Shown here one piece after another: positions 50,050-58,346 of a DNA stretch of 64,000 nt; within the stretch, counting starts at the first letter, position 1; each line of letters begins with the position of its first letter. A model generated the notes under the pieces. The model made no database searches, was not told the origin of the DNA, and was given only the letters and a program-made list of their open reading frames with translations. Source of the stretch: an uncultured Emticicia sp. (GTDB taxonomy: Bacteria > Bacteroidota > Bacteroidia > Cytophagales > Spirosomataceae); NCBI RefSeq assembly GCF_937903345.1, contig NZ_CALCZQ010000050.1, positions 124,001-188,000 on the forward strand. Reading direction: 5' to 3'. A program made the translations under genes and the position numbers.

Positions 50050-50271
50050 TTAATATTCGTCTTCATTAAAGAAAAAGTCATCTTTGGTCGGATAATCGGG
50101 CCAAATCTCCTCAATGCTCTCATACGGTTGCCCGTCGTCTTCAAGTTCTTGTAGGTTTTCAATAACTTCAATGGGTGCTCCCGAACGAATCGAAAAATCT
50201 ATCAACTCATCTTTTGTAGCGGGCCACGGAGCGTCCTCCAAATACGACGCAAGTTCGAGTGTCCAATACAT
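50050..50271 (-). CDS. DUF2795 domain protein
   Basis: Small acidic cytoplasmic protein of 73 residues. The motif MYWTLELASYLEDAPWPATKDELIDFSIRSGAPIEVIENLQELEDDG, followed by YESIEEIWPDYPTKDDFFFNEDEY, is a highly conserved Bacteroidota protein annotated DUF2795. Function unknown. A single gene, reading towards the gene-poor region upstream of the rhodopsin gene. Confidence 0.88.
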   Translation of the reverse strand: MYWTLELASYLEDAPWPATKDELIDFSIRSGAPIEVIENLQELEDDGQPYESIEEIWPDYPTKDDFFFNEDEY

Positions 50272-50495
50272 AGTTTTTATTCCTTTTTAGTGTTATAAAA
50301 AAATTTAAGGCTGCAAAAGTATAACAAAAATTTGCTTCTCAAATTAAATATCGAAAAAATCTATTTAATTTCAAACGTTTTTAACAAAAAATATTGTAGA
50401 AAATCGAAAAAACATTTCCGTTTGATGATAGAAACTCTGATTATCAATTAATTAAATCTTTAACTCTATTCAAGAAATTACTTAATTCTTAAACT

Positions 50496-50834
50496 ATGAA
50501 ACGTTTTACGCTTGCACTTGATTTGGTTGACGACCCTACTCTGATTGCTGAATATGAAAATTTACACGAACGTATTTCCGATGACATCGCTAAAAGTATC
50601 ACCGATGCAGGCATTACCGAAATGGAAATCTATCGAATCAGCAATCGTTTGTTTATGATAATGGAAACCGAAGATGATTTTTCGTTTGAGAAAAAATCAG
50701 AAATGGATGCCAACAATCCCAAAGTACAAGCGTGGGAAGCATTTGTTTGGAAATATCAACAAGGCTTACCAATGGCGAAACCTGGCGAAAAATGGGTATT
50801 AATGAAACAAATTTTCAAACTAACCAACCAATAA
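50496..50834 (+). CDS. L-rhamnose/L-fucose mutarotase-family protein
   Basis: A protein of 112 residues with the ferredoxin-like fold of the RhaM family (formerly DUF718), which interconverts alpha and beta anomers of deoxy-sugars. Family features are MKRFTLALDLVDDPTLIAEYENLH near the start, GITEMEIYRISNRLFMIMETEDDFSF in the middle, and W-rich segments (VQAWEAFVWKYQQGLPMAKPGEKWVLMKQIFKL) at the end. The MKRFTLALDLVDD opening is usual in Bacteroidota members annotated as L-fucose mutarotase. No rhamnose or fucose pathway genes are beside it. Confidence 0.85.
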   Translation: MKRFTLALDLVDDPTLIAEYENLHERISDDIAKSITDAGITEMEIYRISNRLFMIMETEDDFSFEKKSEMDANNPKVQAWEAFVWKYQQGLPMAKPGEKWVLMKQIFKLTNQ

Positions 50835-50903
50835 ACAAAATGAGTGAATAAGGCTTTAAGCATATTCACTCATTGTATCTTTGAATTATTCTTTCATTTT
50901 TCT

Positions 50904-53414
50904 TTACTCTCTACTTATTTTACTCGCACCGCTGGTGTTTGAGTCGAAATCTTTTACTTTTCCGAAAATAATATGACTTGCACCGCTAGCATTGGCTCTT
51001 GCTTGGTTGATTTCCATGCGTTTGGCATCAATGTGGCAAGCTCCCGAAATATCCATGTTTACTTTTTCGGCTGAACCTCTCAAATCTGCTTTTGAAGCAC
51101 CCGAAGCATCGAATTCGATTTTACGAACATCTACATCAATGGCGGCTTTTGAAGCCCCCGATAACTGAATATCCAAGTCTTTGCTTTTATCTTTAAAGCC
51201 AATGACTTTTAAAGCAGATGCTCCTGAAATATCAAGGCCTTCGAGAGATGGCATCGTGATATTGATTCTAACGGTTTCGTTTCTTCTACCAAACGAAAAC
51301 TTGTCTTTATGACCAATTTCCAAGGTATTATTGCGTACATCAAAGTCAATATCATCTAAGTCGTTTTGTTCGTCTGTATTTGCAATTACTTCAAAAGTAT
51401 CTCCTCTACGAATCGTTACAACAAATGCTCCGCCAACTTCTATTTTTTCAAAACCTTTCAAATCAAATTTCTTTTCATGTTGACCTTTTTCTTCAAAAAT
51501 ACCATAATCAAAAGCTGATTCATCATCGTCATCATAATGATTATCTCTAAGTGCTTTACGCTCTTCATCGCTTAATTTTGGACAGTCACGACAAACCATT
51601 CCAGAGTCACGTTTCATTACGTAAGTGAATCTATTTACATCATCGCCATCCATATCAAAGTTTTTGCTTTCCCAATCATGGCGATAAACACTGTTATAAA
51701 ACGATTTAGTGATTTTGAAAGGCTTATTGAAAGGAATGAAAAGTGTTATGCGAAGGTCTTGTCCACGGAAACGAGCTTTTTCTGGTAATGAAATCTTTTG
51801 GTCGAACGAAAGAGAAGAATCTTTTTGGACGATATTATACAAAATGTTTTTCGCATTGGCTTCGGCTTCAGCTTTCGAACGGCCCGATGATTCAAAACGT
51901 TGTTCGAGTTTCAGATCAGCACCATCATAGCCTTCAATGTTTACTTCAACATCCTCTCTAATTTGTATTTCATCAAAATCATCCTCTTGATTATTGTTGG
52001 CATCAAGCACCAATATTTGTCCTGAAAGCGTGTAAGGAAAGTTTTTAGTTTGTTCAAAACGACCTTTCTTTTTAAAGTTTAGTGCATATTTTGTGGCCAA
52101 AATACCTGTTCCCATCAAACCAGCCAACCAAAGTCCTAATAGAGAAACCCAAAAATTACGATTTCCAATTCTTCTGTTTGAAATCAATGTTAGACCTGTT
52201 AGCAGAAGAGCCAAGAAGGGTGTAAAAGTTGCCAAGAAAGCAAAGAAACCTATCATTGGATGAATATCTTGCGAGAATATTTTGAACGGACTATTGTCGA
52301 AGAACTCTGTTCCTTCGATACCCGATATAACTCCGAAGAATGCCGCAACAGCCGCCACCACACTAACAATGGCTAATAATGAGAATAATATCAGCAATAC
52401 TCCAGCTAAAACTCTGGCAACTGGCCCGAGGTGTTTTAGCACTTCTCCCAAAGCTTTGATAACGATTCCGATTAAACGGAAAGGAAACAAAAGGATTTTG
52501 GTGAGAGCATTTTCGGGTGCATTTTTATCGACATTGATGCTTTCTTTGATATTGGTTTCGATGTTAGAAAGCGTAACCGGTTCCCCCTTCATTTCCATTT
52601 TTTGAGTAAGTGTTTGAGCTTTTGGAGCTACAATCCAAAGGATGATGTAAGCCAAAAATCCCGTTCCGAATAAAAATACACCCAAAACAAAAAGCAAACG
52701 AATAACCGTTATGTCAACGCCAAAATAAGCAGCCAATCCACTACAAACGCCGCCCAATACCTTATTATCATTGTCACGGTAAAATTTCTTGATTTTTTTG
52801 TCTTCGTCAAGGTTGAAATTTGGAGGAAAAACAACCCAACAAACAAAATAACCCAAGAATACAAAACCTGAAATCGGTCCGAGATCATCATTGATTGGTG
52901 GTAAACCTAAGAATAACAACAAGAAAATTATTCTTGCCCAAACCACATCAATATTGAAATAATGTGCCAAACCTGCTAAAACACCACCCAGAGCCTTACG
53001 TTTTACATCACGAAAAAGGCGTTTGGGTTGAGCCGTTTTAAAGCTATCAGATTCTTGACTTCCCGCTGTTGACTGTTGATTGTTTACGGTCGACTGAGCA
53101 TTGCCCGCTGTTGACTGAGCAGTATTTTTTAAATCTTCTTCTTCTTCTATTGCTTCAAAGTCAGAAACACTGCCCATTGATTTGATGAGGTCGTTTACGC
53201 CTTCCTGTGTAATAATAGGTTGATTATCAGACTTTTGATTTGTCCAGAATTTTTCGGCAATTCGTGCTTCAATATCTGAAACAATCTCTTGACTGCCCTC
53301 ATATGAGGCAAAGTATTGTTTTATGGAGGCTAAGTAAGCGTTTAGTTTTTCGTAGGCATCATCTTCGATATTGAAAACCATGCCTGCTATGCTTATTTGT
53401 ATAGTCTTTTTCAT
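50904..53414 (-). CDS. Double-PspC membrane protein with C-terminal GIN (DUF2807) domain
   Basis: A protein of 836 residues. After an acidic N-terminal domain (about 1-100) and a Gln/Ser/Thr/Asn linker (about 98-122), two PspC domains follow, each with the typical KALGGVLAGLAHYFNIDVVWARIIFLLLF / KVLGGVCSGLAAYFGVDITVIRLLFVLGVF sequence (about 130-200 and 212-268). Further membrane helices lie at about 325-460. The C-terminal part (about 640-836) is a right-handed beta-helix GIN domain (FEKIEVGGAFVVTIRRGD, LDISGASALKV, IDVDVRKIEFDASGASKADLRG). PspC domains are linked to envelope stress. The PadR gene 111 bp upstream likely controls it. Confidence 0.9.
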   Translation of the reverse strand: MKKTIQISIAGMVFNIEDDAYEKLNAYLASIKQYFASYEGSQEIVSDIEARIAEKFWTNQKSDNQPIITQEGVNDLIKSMGSVSDFEAIEEEEDLKNTAQSTAGNAQSTVNNQQSTAGSQESDSFKTAQPKRLFRDVKRKALGGVLAGLAHYFNIDVVWARIIFLLLFLGLPPINDDLGPISGFVFLGYFVCWVVFPPNFNLDEDKKIKKFYRDNDNKVLGGVCSGLAAYFGVDITVIRLLFVLGVFLFGTGFLAYIILWIVAPKAQTLTQKMEMKGEPVTLSNIETNIKESINVDKNAPENALTKILLFPFRLIGIVIKALGEVLKHLGPVARVLAGVLLILFSLLAIVSVVAAVAAFFGVISGIEGTEFFDNSPFKIFSQDIHPMIGFFAFLATFTPFLALLLTGLTLISNRRIGNRNFWVSLLGLWLAGLMGTGILATKYALNFKKKGRFEQTKNFPYTLSGQILVLDANNNQEDDFDEIQIREDVEVNIEGYDGADLKLEQRFESSGRSKAEAEANAKNILYNIVQKDSSLSFDQKISLPEKARFRGQDLRITLFIPFNKPFKITKSFYNSVYRHDWESKNFDMDGDDVNRFTYVMKRDSGMVCRDCPKLSDEERKALRDNHYDDDDESAFDYGIFEEKGQHEKKFDLKGFEKIEVGGAFVVTIRRGDTFEVIANTDEQNDLDDIDFDVRNNTLEIGHKDKFSFGRRNETVRINITMPSLEGLDISGASALKVIGFKDKSKDLDIQLSGASKAAIDVDVRKIEFDASGASKADLRGSAEKVNMDISGACHIDAKRMEINQARANASGASHIIFGKVKDFDSNTSGASKISRE
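53062..53117. repeat. Short direct repeat in the PspC-protein linker
   Basis: The 14-mer CCCGCTGTTGACTG occurs at 53062-53075 and 53104-53117, exactly 42 bp apart, with a related TTTACGGTCGACTG between them. The units read as QSTAGxxQST in the linker before the PspC domains. Confidence 0.65.
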
Positions 53415-53525
53415 TGAATTAATAATATCTTTTTCAGTGTCCGATGTTTATTTTATCGATATTTTTACTCGATGAGTTTTTTCGAGTGACTAATTTAGTA
53501 ACCCGAAAACCTAACATCGAAATTT

Positions 53526-53855
53526 TTATTTCTTGTTTATGATTGTTGTAACGGACTCTGCGAGTTCGCTCCAAGTATTATTCAAGTTTTCTAAAAAAAT
53601 TAGCCCTGTATCAGTTAATACATAGTATTTACGGGGCGGGCCAGAAGTTGATTCTACCCATTTGTAGTCAAGTAAGCCTGCATTTTTCAGACGAGTCAGT
53701 AAAGGGTAAAGTGTGCCTTCAACAACCATTATTCTGGCGTTGATTAGTTCATAGAGAATTTCGGAAGCGTAAATTTCACCTCTCGAAATTATATGCAGAA
53801 TGCAGTACTCCAAAATTCCTTTCCGCATCTGCACTTGGGCATTTTCTAAATCCAT
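53526..53855 (-). CDS. PadR-family transcriptional regulator
   Basis: A 109-residue winged-helix repressor. PadR motifs are QMRKGILEYCILHIISRGEIYASEILYELINARI, then VEGTLYPLLTRLKNAGLLDYKWVESTSGPPRKYYVLTDTGL. In Bacteroidota PadR genes commonly precede PspC-domain genes, as here (111 bp apart, same strand). Its promoter has an interrupted palindrome over the -33 box, so it probably represses itself and the PspC gene. The signal sensed is unknown. Confidence 0.93.
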   Translation of the reverse strand: MDLENAQVQMRKGILEYCILHIISRGEIYASEILYELINARIMVVEGTLYPLLTRLKNAGLLDYKWVESTSGPPRKYYVLTDTGLIFLENLNNTWSELAESVTTIINKK

Positions 53856-53938
53856 ATCGTTTGAAACAACCCCCTAATCTCAAAGGGTGAACATTTAAAG
53901 TGAAACTGTATATATAGCCGAGCTTTGGGGAGGCATTC

Positions 53939-53958
53939 CGCCCCTACGTTTAGGGGCG
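53939..53958. repeat. GC-rich palindrome CGCCCCTA-CGTT-TAGGGGCG
   Basis: Perfect 8-bp arms with a 4-nt centre in otherwise AT-rich DNA, about 84-103 bp before the padR start. It resembles REP-type units and would form a stable hairpin in the padR leader. Confidence 0.55.
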
Positions 53959-53969
53959 ATACTATGATA

Positions 53970-54006
53970 CAAAGATATAATTCAGTACTATGCAATGCAA
54001 GATACT
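53970..54006 (-). promoter_or_regulatory. padR promoter with operator palindrome over the -33 box
   Basis: On the minus strand TATCTTTG (53977-53970) is an exact TAnnTTTG -7 box. A CTTG (54001-53998) lies 20 bp upstream, at -33 distance, inside the palindrome AGTA-3-TGCA-A-TGCA-3-TACT (53984-54006), whose arms match perfectly at the fixed positions. This is a good candidate for PadR self-repression. Confidence 0.65.
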
Positions 54007-54368
54007 TGGTTAAAAACTTTTTTGTTTTCTGATGAGAGGAAAAAAAGAATGTATAAAACCTGTATTTTTGAGGATGGAAATATATATTTTTAATAGATCC
54101 CTCTTAATATTTTTAAATCGAGAAAATTTTCAAACATTAAACCTTTCGAAATTCTAAAATATAGGTGTATTCCGACATATGAAGGTAATTACAAATGTAG
54201 GTGAAGTATTTTTGATAATTTTTTAGTAGGAATTTTCCAGCAAAATAGAATTTTAACCCTAAATATAAAAAAACCATGTATTTTTGTCGATAAATTTAAA
54301 AAAGTTTTGAAAACTTTCAATACAGTTAATTTGAAATAATAATACCTAATTATTTACATTTTTAGAAG

Positions 54369-55694
54369 ATGAAACCACATAAAAACCTCTTTACCCTCCT
54401 ATTGATTGTTATGTTTGCAAATGGCTGTACACAAAAAACTTCGGCCGAATACACTCCGTTAGTGAATAATCCCGATTTTTACCATGACTGTGTTAATCAA
54501 CTTACCGATGTAATAGTACATGATATTTTTTCTCCACCAGTGGCGAGTCGTATTTATTCGTACGCAAATTTGGCAGGATATGAAGCTCTCATTTCGGGCA
54601 AGAAAGATATGTCCTCGATGGTTGGTCGAGTAAAAGATTTTAATGAAGTGCCAAAAATAGATGAAGGAAAAGAATATTGTCACCAATTGTCAAGCATTAA
54701 AGCATTTATGACTGTTGCACGCGGCCTTACGTTTTCTGTAGAAAAATATGATTCCTTTGAGAAGGCTTTGGACAAGAAGTTTTTAACAGCGGGTGTGCCT
54801 AATGATGTAATCGAGCGTTCGGTCGCTTATGGAACTGAGGTTGGAAAAGCGGTCTTAGCTTACGCAAAGAAAGATAATTACCCTCAGACTCGTGGTTTAC
54901 GCTATACTTTACAAAACAAGCCCGGTACATGGACTCCAACGCCACCATCGTATGCCGATGCGATTGAACCCAACTGGGGAAAAATTAGGCCGATGGTGAT
55001 TGATTCGTCTTCGCAGTTTTTACCACCACCACCTTTTACTTATGATTTGACTAAAACAAGTCCTTTTATGAAAGAAGTGACAGAAGTTTATGAGATGGGT
55101 AATAAACTTTCGGATGAAGAAAAACGCATTGCATGGTTTTGGGATGATAACGCCTTCGTGATGAACGTTCAAGGTCATGTAATGTTTGCCGATAAAAAAA
55201 TGACTCCAGGTGGACACTGGTTGGCTATCACAAAAACGGTTTGTAAAGATAAAAAAGTAGATTTTGCAAAATCAGTTCAAGCATATCTTTTGGTTTCTAT
55301 GGCTTTGCGTGATGCCTTCATTCAATGTTGGGAAGTAAAATATCGTTTTCATAAAATCCGTCCCGAAACTATTATTAATGCTAGCGTGGATACCAAATGG
55401 GTGCCTTTTTTGCAAACACCACCTTTTCCAGAATATACGAGTGGACATAGTACAATTTCAGCAGCTTCTGCTGAGGTGCTTACCGAATTGTTTGGTGAGA
55501 ATGTTTCATTTACCGATTCTACCGAAGCAAAATTTGGACATGGCGTTGGGCAGTTTAAGTCATTTAAGGAAGCCGCAGAACAAGCCTCTATCAGTCGTGT
55601 TTATGGAGGAATACACTTTCGCTCTGGATGTGAAGAAGGCTTAAAAGCGGGACAAGAAATCGGCAAACTCGTCGTTCAGAAAGCGAAAATATAA
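54369..55694 (+). CDS. Vanadium-haloperoxidase/PAP2-like lipoprotein
   Basis: A 441-residue lipoprotein (signal MKPHKNLFTLLLIVMFANGC, C20). The acid-phosphatase/vanadium-haloperoxidase motifs are complete in the C-terminal half: KYRFHKIRPE, PPFPEYTSGHST and ASISRVYGGIHFRSGCEEG, which give the vanadate/phosphate-binding Lys/Arg, Ser-Gly-His and Arg...His residues. The family includes true chloro- or bromoperoxidases and lipid phosphatases; the sequence alone does not decide. Related Bacteroidota proteins are annotated vanadium-dependent haloperoxidase. It is a single gene with a terminator. Confidence 0.9.
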   Translation: MKPHKNLFTLLLIVMFANGCTQKTSAEYTPLVNNPDFYHDCVNQLTDVIVHDIFSPPVASRIYSYANLAGYEALISGKKDMSSMVGRVKDFNEVPKIDEGKEYCHQLSSIKAFMTVARGLTFSVEKYDSFEKALDKKFLTAGVPNDVIERSVAYGTEVGKAVLAYAKKDNYPQTRGLRYTLQNKPGTWTPTPPSYADAIEPNWGKIRPMVIDSSSQFLPPPPFTYDLTKTSPFMKEVTEVYEMGNKLSDEEKRIAWFWDDNAFVMNVQGHVMFADKKMTPGGHWLAITKTVCKDKKVDFAKSVQAYLLVSMALRDAFIQCWEVKYRFHKIRPETIINASVDTKWVPFLQTPPFPEYTSGHSTISAASAEVLTELFGENVSFTDSTEAKFGHGVGQFKSFKEAAEQASISRVYGGIHFRSGCEEGLKAGQEIGKLVVQKAKI

Positions 55695-55717
55695 GAATAG
55701 ATTTTTTTAAAACACTG

Positions 55718-55750
55718 AAAGGATTTGTCTTCGGTCAAATCCTTTTTTTT
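55718..55750 (+). terminator. Terminator after the haloperoxidase-like gene
   Basis: Arms AAAGGATTTG (55718-55727) and CAAATCCTTT (55736-55745) with an 8-nt loop, followed by T residues to 55750. Confidence 0.92.
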
Positions 55751-55959
55751 GTTTTTAGGCATTTGAGTTAATTCAAAGTTTCTGCCATGAATCAGCCTGT
55801 AAAACAAAAACAAGACAATAAGTCATTTTTAAATTCTTGATCAATACAAAAACCAGTCAAAAAGTCCGAAAAAATCGACTGGTACGCAAATTGATGAAAT
55901 GTTCACATCGCCACAAGGTTGTGGCACCAAATGAAACAAAAATTAAAACAAATAAAATT

Positions 55960-56385
55960 ATGGCAACGTTAGTAAGAAATTTCGCACCAGTTTTTCCAGC
56001 AGTATTAAGCAATTTTTTAAATGACTTTGAGCGTGTAGCTCCTGCACATCAACATTCATTTCCAGCTGTAAACGTAATCGAAAGTGAAGATGCTTTCAAG
56101 ATACATTTGGCTGCCCCGGGTTTGAAGAAAGAAGATTTTAAAGTAAATGTTCACGAAAACACTTTAACTATCTCGACTGAGAAAAAAGAAGAAAATACCG
56201 AAACAGAAGGAAATTACAGTCGAAAAGAATTCAATTTTAGTACATTCAAGCGTTCGTTCACTTTACCAAAAACCGTAGATAGTGAAAAGATTGTGGCTAC
56301 CTACAACGATGGTGTCTTGGGCTTAGAACTTCCTAAAAAAGAGGAAGCAAAACCAAAAGAGCCTCGCTTGATTGAGATTGCGTAA
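55960..56385 (+). CDS. Hsp20/alpha-crystallin family small heat-shock protein
   Basis: ATP-independent holdase chaperone of 141 residues, cytoplasmic. I start at ATG 55960 (MATLVRNFAPVFPAVL); the open frame runs 41 codons further up but that stretch is basic and looks non-coding. The alpha-crystallin domain (about residues 35-125) includes PAVNVIESEDAFKIHLAAPGLKKEDFKVNVHENTLTIS and the end motif SFTLPKTVDSEKIVATYNDGVLGLELPKKE with the G-x-L (GVLGLELP) sequence. Length and motifs are standard. Confidence 0.95.
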   Translation: MATLVRNFAPVFPAVLSNFLNDFERVAPAHQHSFPAVNVIESEDAFKIHLAAPGLKKEDFKVNVHENTLTISTEKKEENTETEGNYSRKEFNFSTFKRSFTLPKTVDSEKIVATYNDGVLGLELPKKEEAKPKEPRLIEIA

Positions 56386-56525
56386 GTTTGAGTAATAATT
56401 GAGTTTGAGCAAGGTATAGATTAATTTCTGTACCTTGCATTTATGTAAAAAATACTTAAAAAAATATTCCGTTAAAATTTGTTAAAATTCATCATCTACA
56501 CGAATTTACATACATACTTTTACGT

Positions 56526-56533
56526 TAAATTTG
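56526..56533 (+). promoter_or_regulatory. -7 box before degP
   Basis: TAAATTTG, an exact TAnnTTTG, about 120 bp before the degP start. A direct pair GTTAAAATT (56472-56480 and 56482-56490) lies upstream. The -33 box is unclear. Confidence 0.35.
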
Positions 56534-56654
56534 CATAAAACAAAAACAATCCTCGTTTCGTTATAAATACAAAACACTTTATGAAGAAACATTACTAATA
56601 ATTGAAATATAAGTCGATTAGATAAATAATATTAAAAACAACGTCATAGAAAAC

Positions 56655-58187
56655 ATGAATAACACAGTTAAAACCATTGGTATTGCTGTTTTGAGCAGTA
56701 TCGTTACGATTGGAGGCTATCACTTGCTCGGATTGCAAGGGAATAATGTAATTTTTAGTGAGGCCTCAAAACCTTCGCTCGCACGTCTAGCAAATTATGA
56801 TGGACCTGTAGGTGTTCCAGGAGATTTTACTTATGCAGCCGAATTATCAACACCTTCGGTGGTTCATATCAAAGCAAAATCAACTCGTACAGCCTCGCAA
56901 CAACGTACTATTTTTGATGATTTCTTTGGTGGAGAAAGTCCATTTGGTCAGCCACGTAATCAACAGCAGGAGTCATCAGGTTCGGGTGTTATCATCTCAA
57001 ATGATGGTTATATCGCAACTAACAATCACGTAGTTGAAGGAGCAACCGAGTTGGAAGTTGTAACTTCTGACCACAAATCTTACACTGCAAAAATCATTGG
57101 CACTGACCCTTCAACAGATATTGCTGTTATCAAAATCGAAGGTGGAAAGCACCCTTCAATGGCATTTGCCAATTCGGATAACGTAAAAGTGGGTGAGTGG
57201 GTTTTGGCAGTTGGTAATCCGTTTAACTTAGAATCTACCGTAACGGCGGGTATTGTAAGTGCCAAAGGTAGAAATATTGGTATTTTGGCTGAGAAGCAAC
57301 AACAACAAATGTATCGTCGTTATGGCGAAGATGGCCGTCAGAAAACAAGTGATGCCATTGAGTCGTTTATCCAAACCGATGCGGCCGTAAACCCAGGAAA
57401 TAGTGGTGGTGCTTTGGTAAATCTTAAAGGTGAACTGATTGGTATCAATACCGCAATTGCTAGCCCAAATGGTGCTTATGCAGGTTATGCGTTTGCAGTT
57501 CCATCTGAAATCGTGAAAAAAGTAACGGCTGATATTGTAAAATACGGAAACGTGCAACGTGGATATTTAGGTATAAATTTGGTTGAATTAGATGGCAAGA
57601 AAGCTGAAGAATTTAAAACTAAAACAGATGAAGGTATATATGTAGCAGATGTTGTAGAAAATGGTGCAGCAAAAGCAGCAGGTATTCAAAAAGGCGATGT
57701 GATTGTCAAAATTGATGGATTGGAAACTAAGAGCGGCCCGAAATTACAAGAAATTATTGGTCGTAAACGTCCCGGTGAATCTACTCGTGTAACCGTTAAT
57801 AGAAATGGCTCGCTGAAAGATTTTGAAGTGACACTTCGTAATCGTGATGGTGGAAAAGATATCGTAAAAAATACCATTGATTCAGAAAATAAAACTTTTG
57901 AGCAACTCGGTATTGAATTGGCTGAGCTTTCTTCAACTGATAAGCAACGCATGGGTATTCAGAATGGTGTGGTCGTAAAAAAGATTGTTGAAGGTGATGT
58001 TGCAGACTACACACAAATGCGTGAAGGCTTTGTAGTGATTAAAGTAGGTGACAAACGTATTAATTCTGTAAGCGATTTTAAAGCGGCCATTAAAGCAGCT
58101 AAAGAAAAAGATGAAGAGGGTGTGATGATTTGTGGAACTTATCAAAGTTCAGCTCGTACGACTTGTTACGGTTTAAGTTTAGAGTAA
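56655..58187 (+). CDS. degP: DegP/HtrA (Do) family periplasmic serine protease
   Basis: Envelope quality-control protease and chaperone of 510 residues. An N-terminal signal/anchor (residues 6-28) leads to the trypsin-like domain. The catalytic triad is H125 (TNNHVVEG), D155 (DPSTDIAVIKI) and S250 (VNPGNSGGAL). Loop LA carries SQQRTIFDDFFGGESPFGQPRNQQQ. Two PDZ domains follow (about 300-390 and 405-510; GYLGINLVELDGKKA, GIQKGDVIVKIDGLETKSGPKLQEIIGRKRPGE). Single gene, preceded by Hsp20. Confidence 0.97.
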   Translation: MNNTVKTIGIAVLSSIVTIGGYHLLGLQGNNVIFSEASKPSLARLANYDGPVGVPGDFTYAAELSTPSVVHIKAKSTRTASQQRTIFDDFFGGESPFGQPRNQQQESSGSGVIISNDGYIATNNHVVEGATELEVVTSDHKSYTAKIIGTDPSTDIAVIKIEGGKHPSMAFANSDNVKVGEWVLAVGNPFNLESTVTAGIVSAKGRNIGILAEKQQQQMYRRYGEDGRQKTSDAIESFIQTDAAVNPGNSGGALVNLKGELIGINTAIASPNGAYAGYAFAVPSEIVKKVTADIVKYGNVQRGYLGINLVELDGKKAEEFKTKTDEGIYVADVVENGAAKAAGIQKGDVIVKIDGLETKSGPKLQEIIGRKRPGESTRVTVNRNGSLKDFEVTLRNRDGGKDIVKNTIDSENKTFEQLGIELAELSSTDKQRMGIQNGVVVKKIVEGDVADYTQMREGFVVIKVGDKRINSVSDFKAAIKAAKEKDEEGVMICGTYQSSARTTCYGLSLE

Positions 58188-58210
58188 AATAAATTTTGTT
58201 TAAAGTAGAT

Positions 58211-58259
58211 AAACGCACTTGTGTCGATAAACTTTTATCTTCATAAGTGTGTTTTTTTT
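58211..58259 (+). terminator. Terminator after degP
   Basis: Arms AAACGCACTT (58211-58220) and AAGTGTGTTT (58245-58254), one G-U pair, loop of 24 nt, then T residues. Confidence 0.7.
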
Positions 58260-58346
58260 AGGGTAGACTGAAATTTTACTTTTTAACTCTACATTTACGT
58301 TAGATTTATAACAAATAACATATCCGATAATTATAATTAAATTTTG

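Larger units (their letters stand above)
53856..54368. other. Intergenic region between padR and the haloperoxidase-like gene
   Basis: Holds the padR promoter and operator (53970-54006) and a palindrome at 53939-53958. From 54007 to 54368 it is AT-rich and without a recognisable gene; the promoter of the haloperoxidase-like gene must lie there. Confidence 0.65.
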
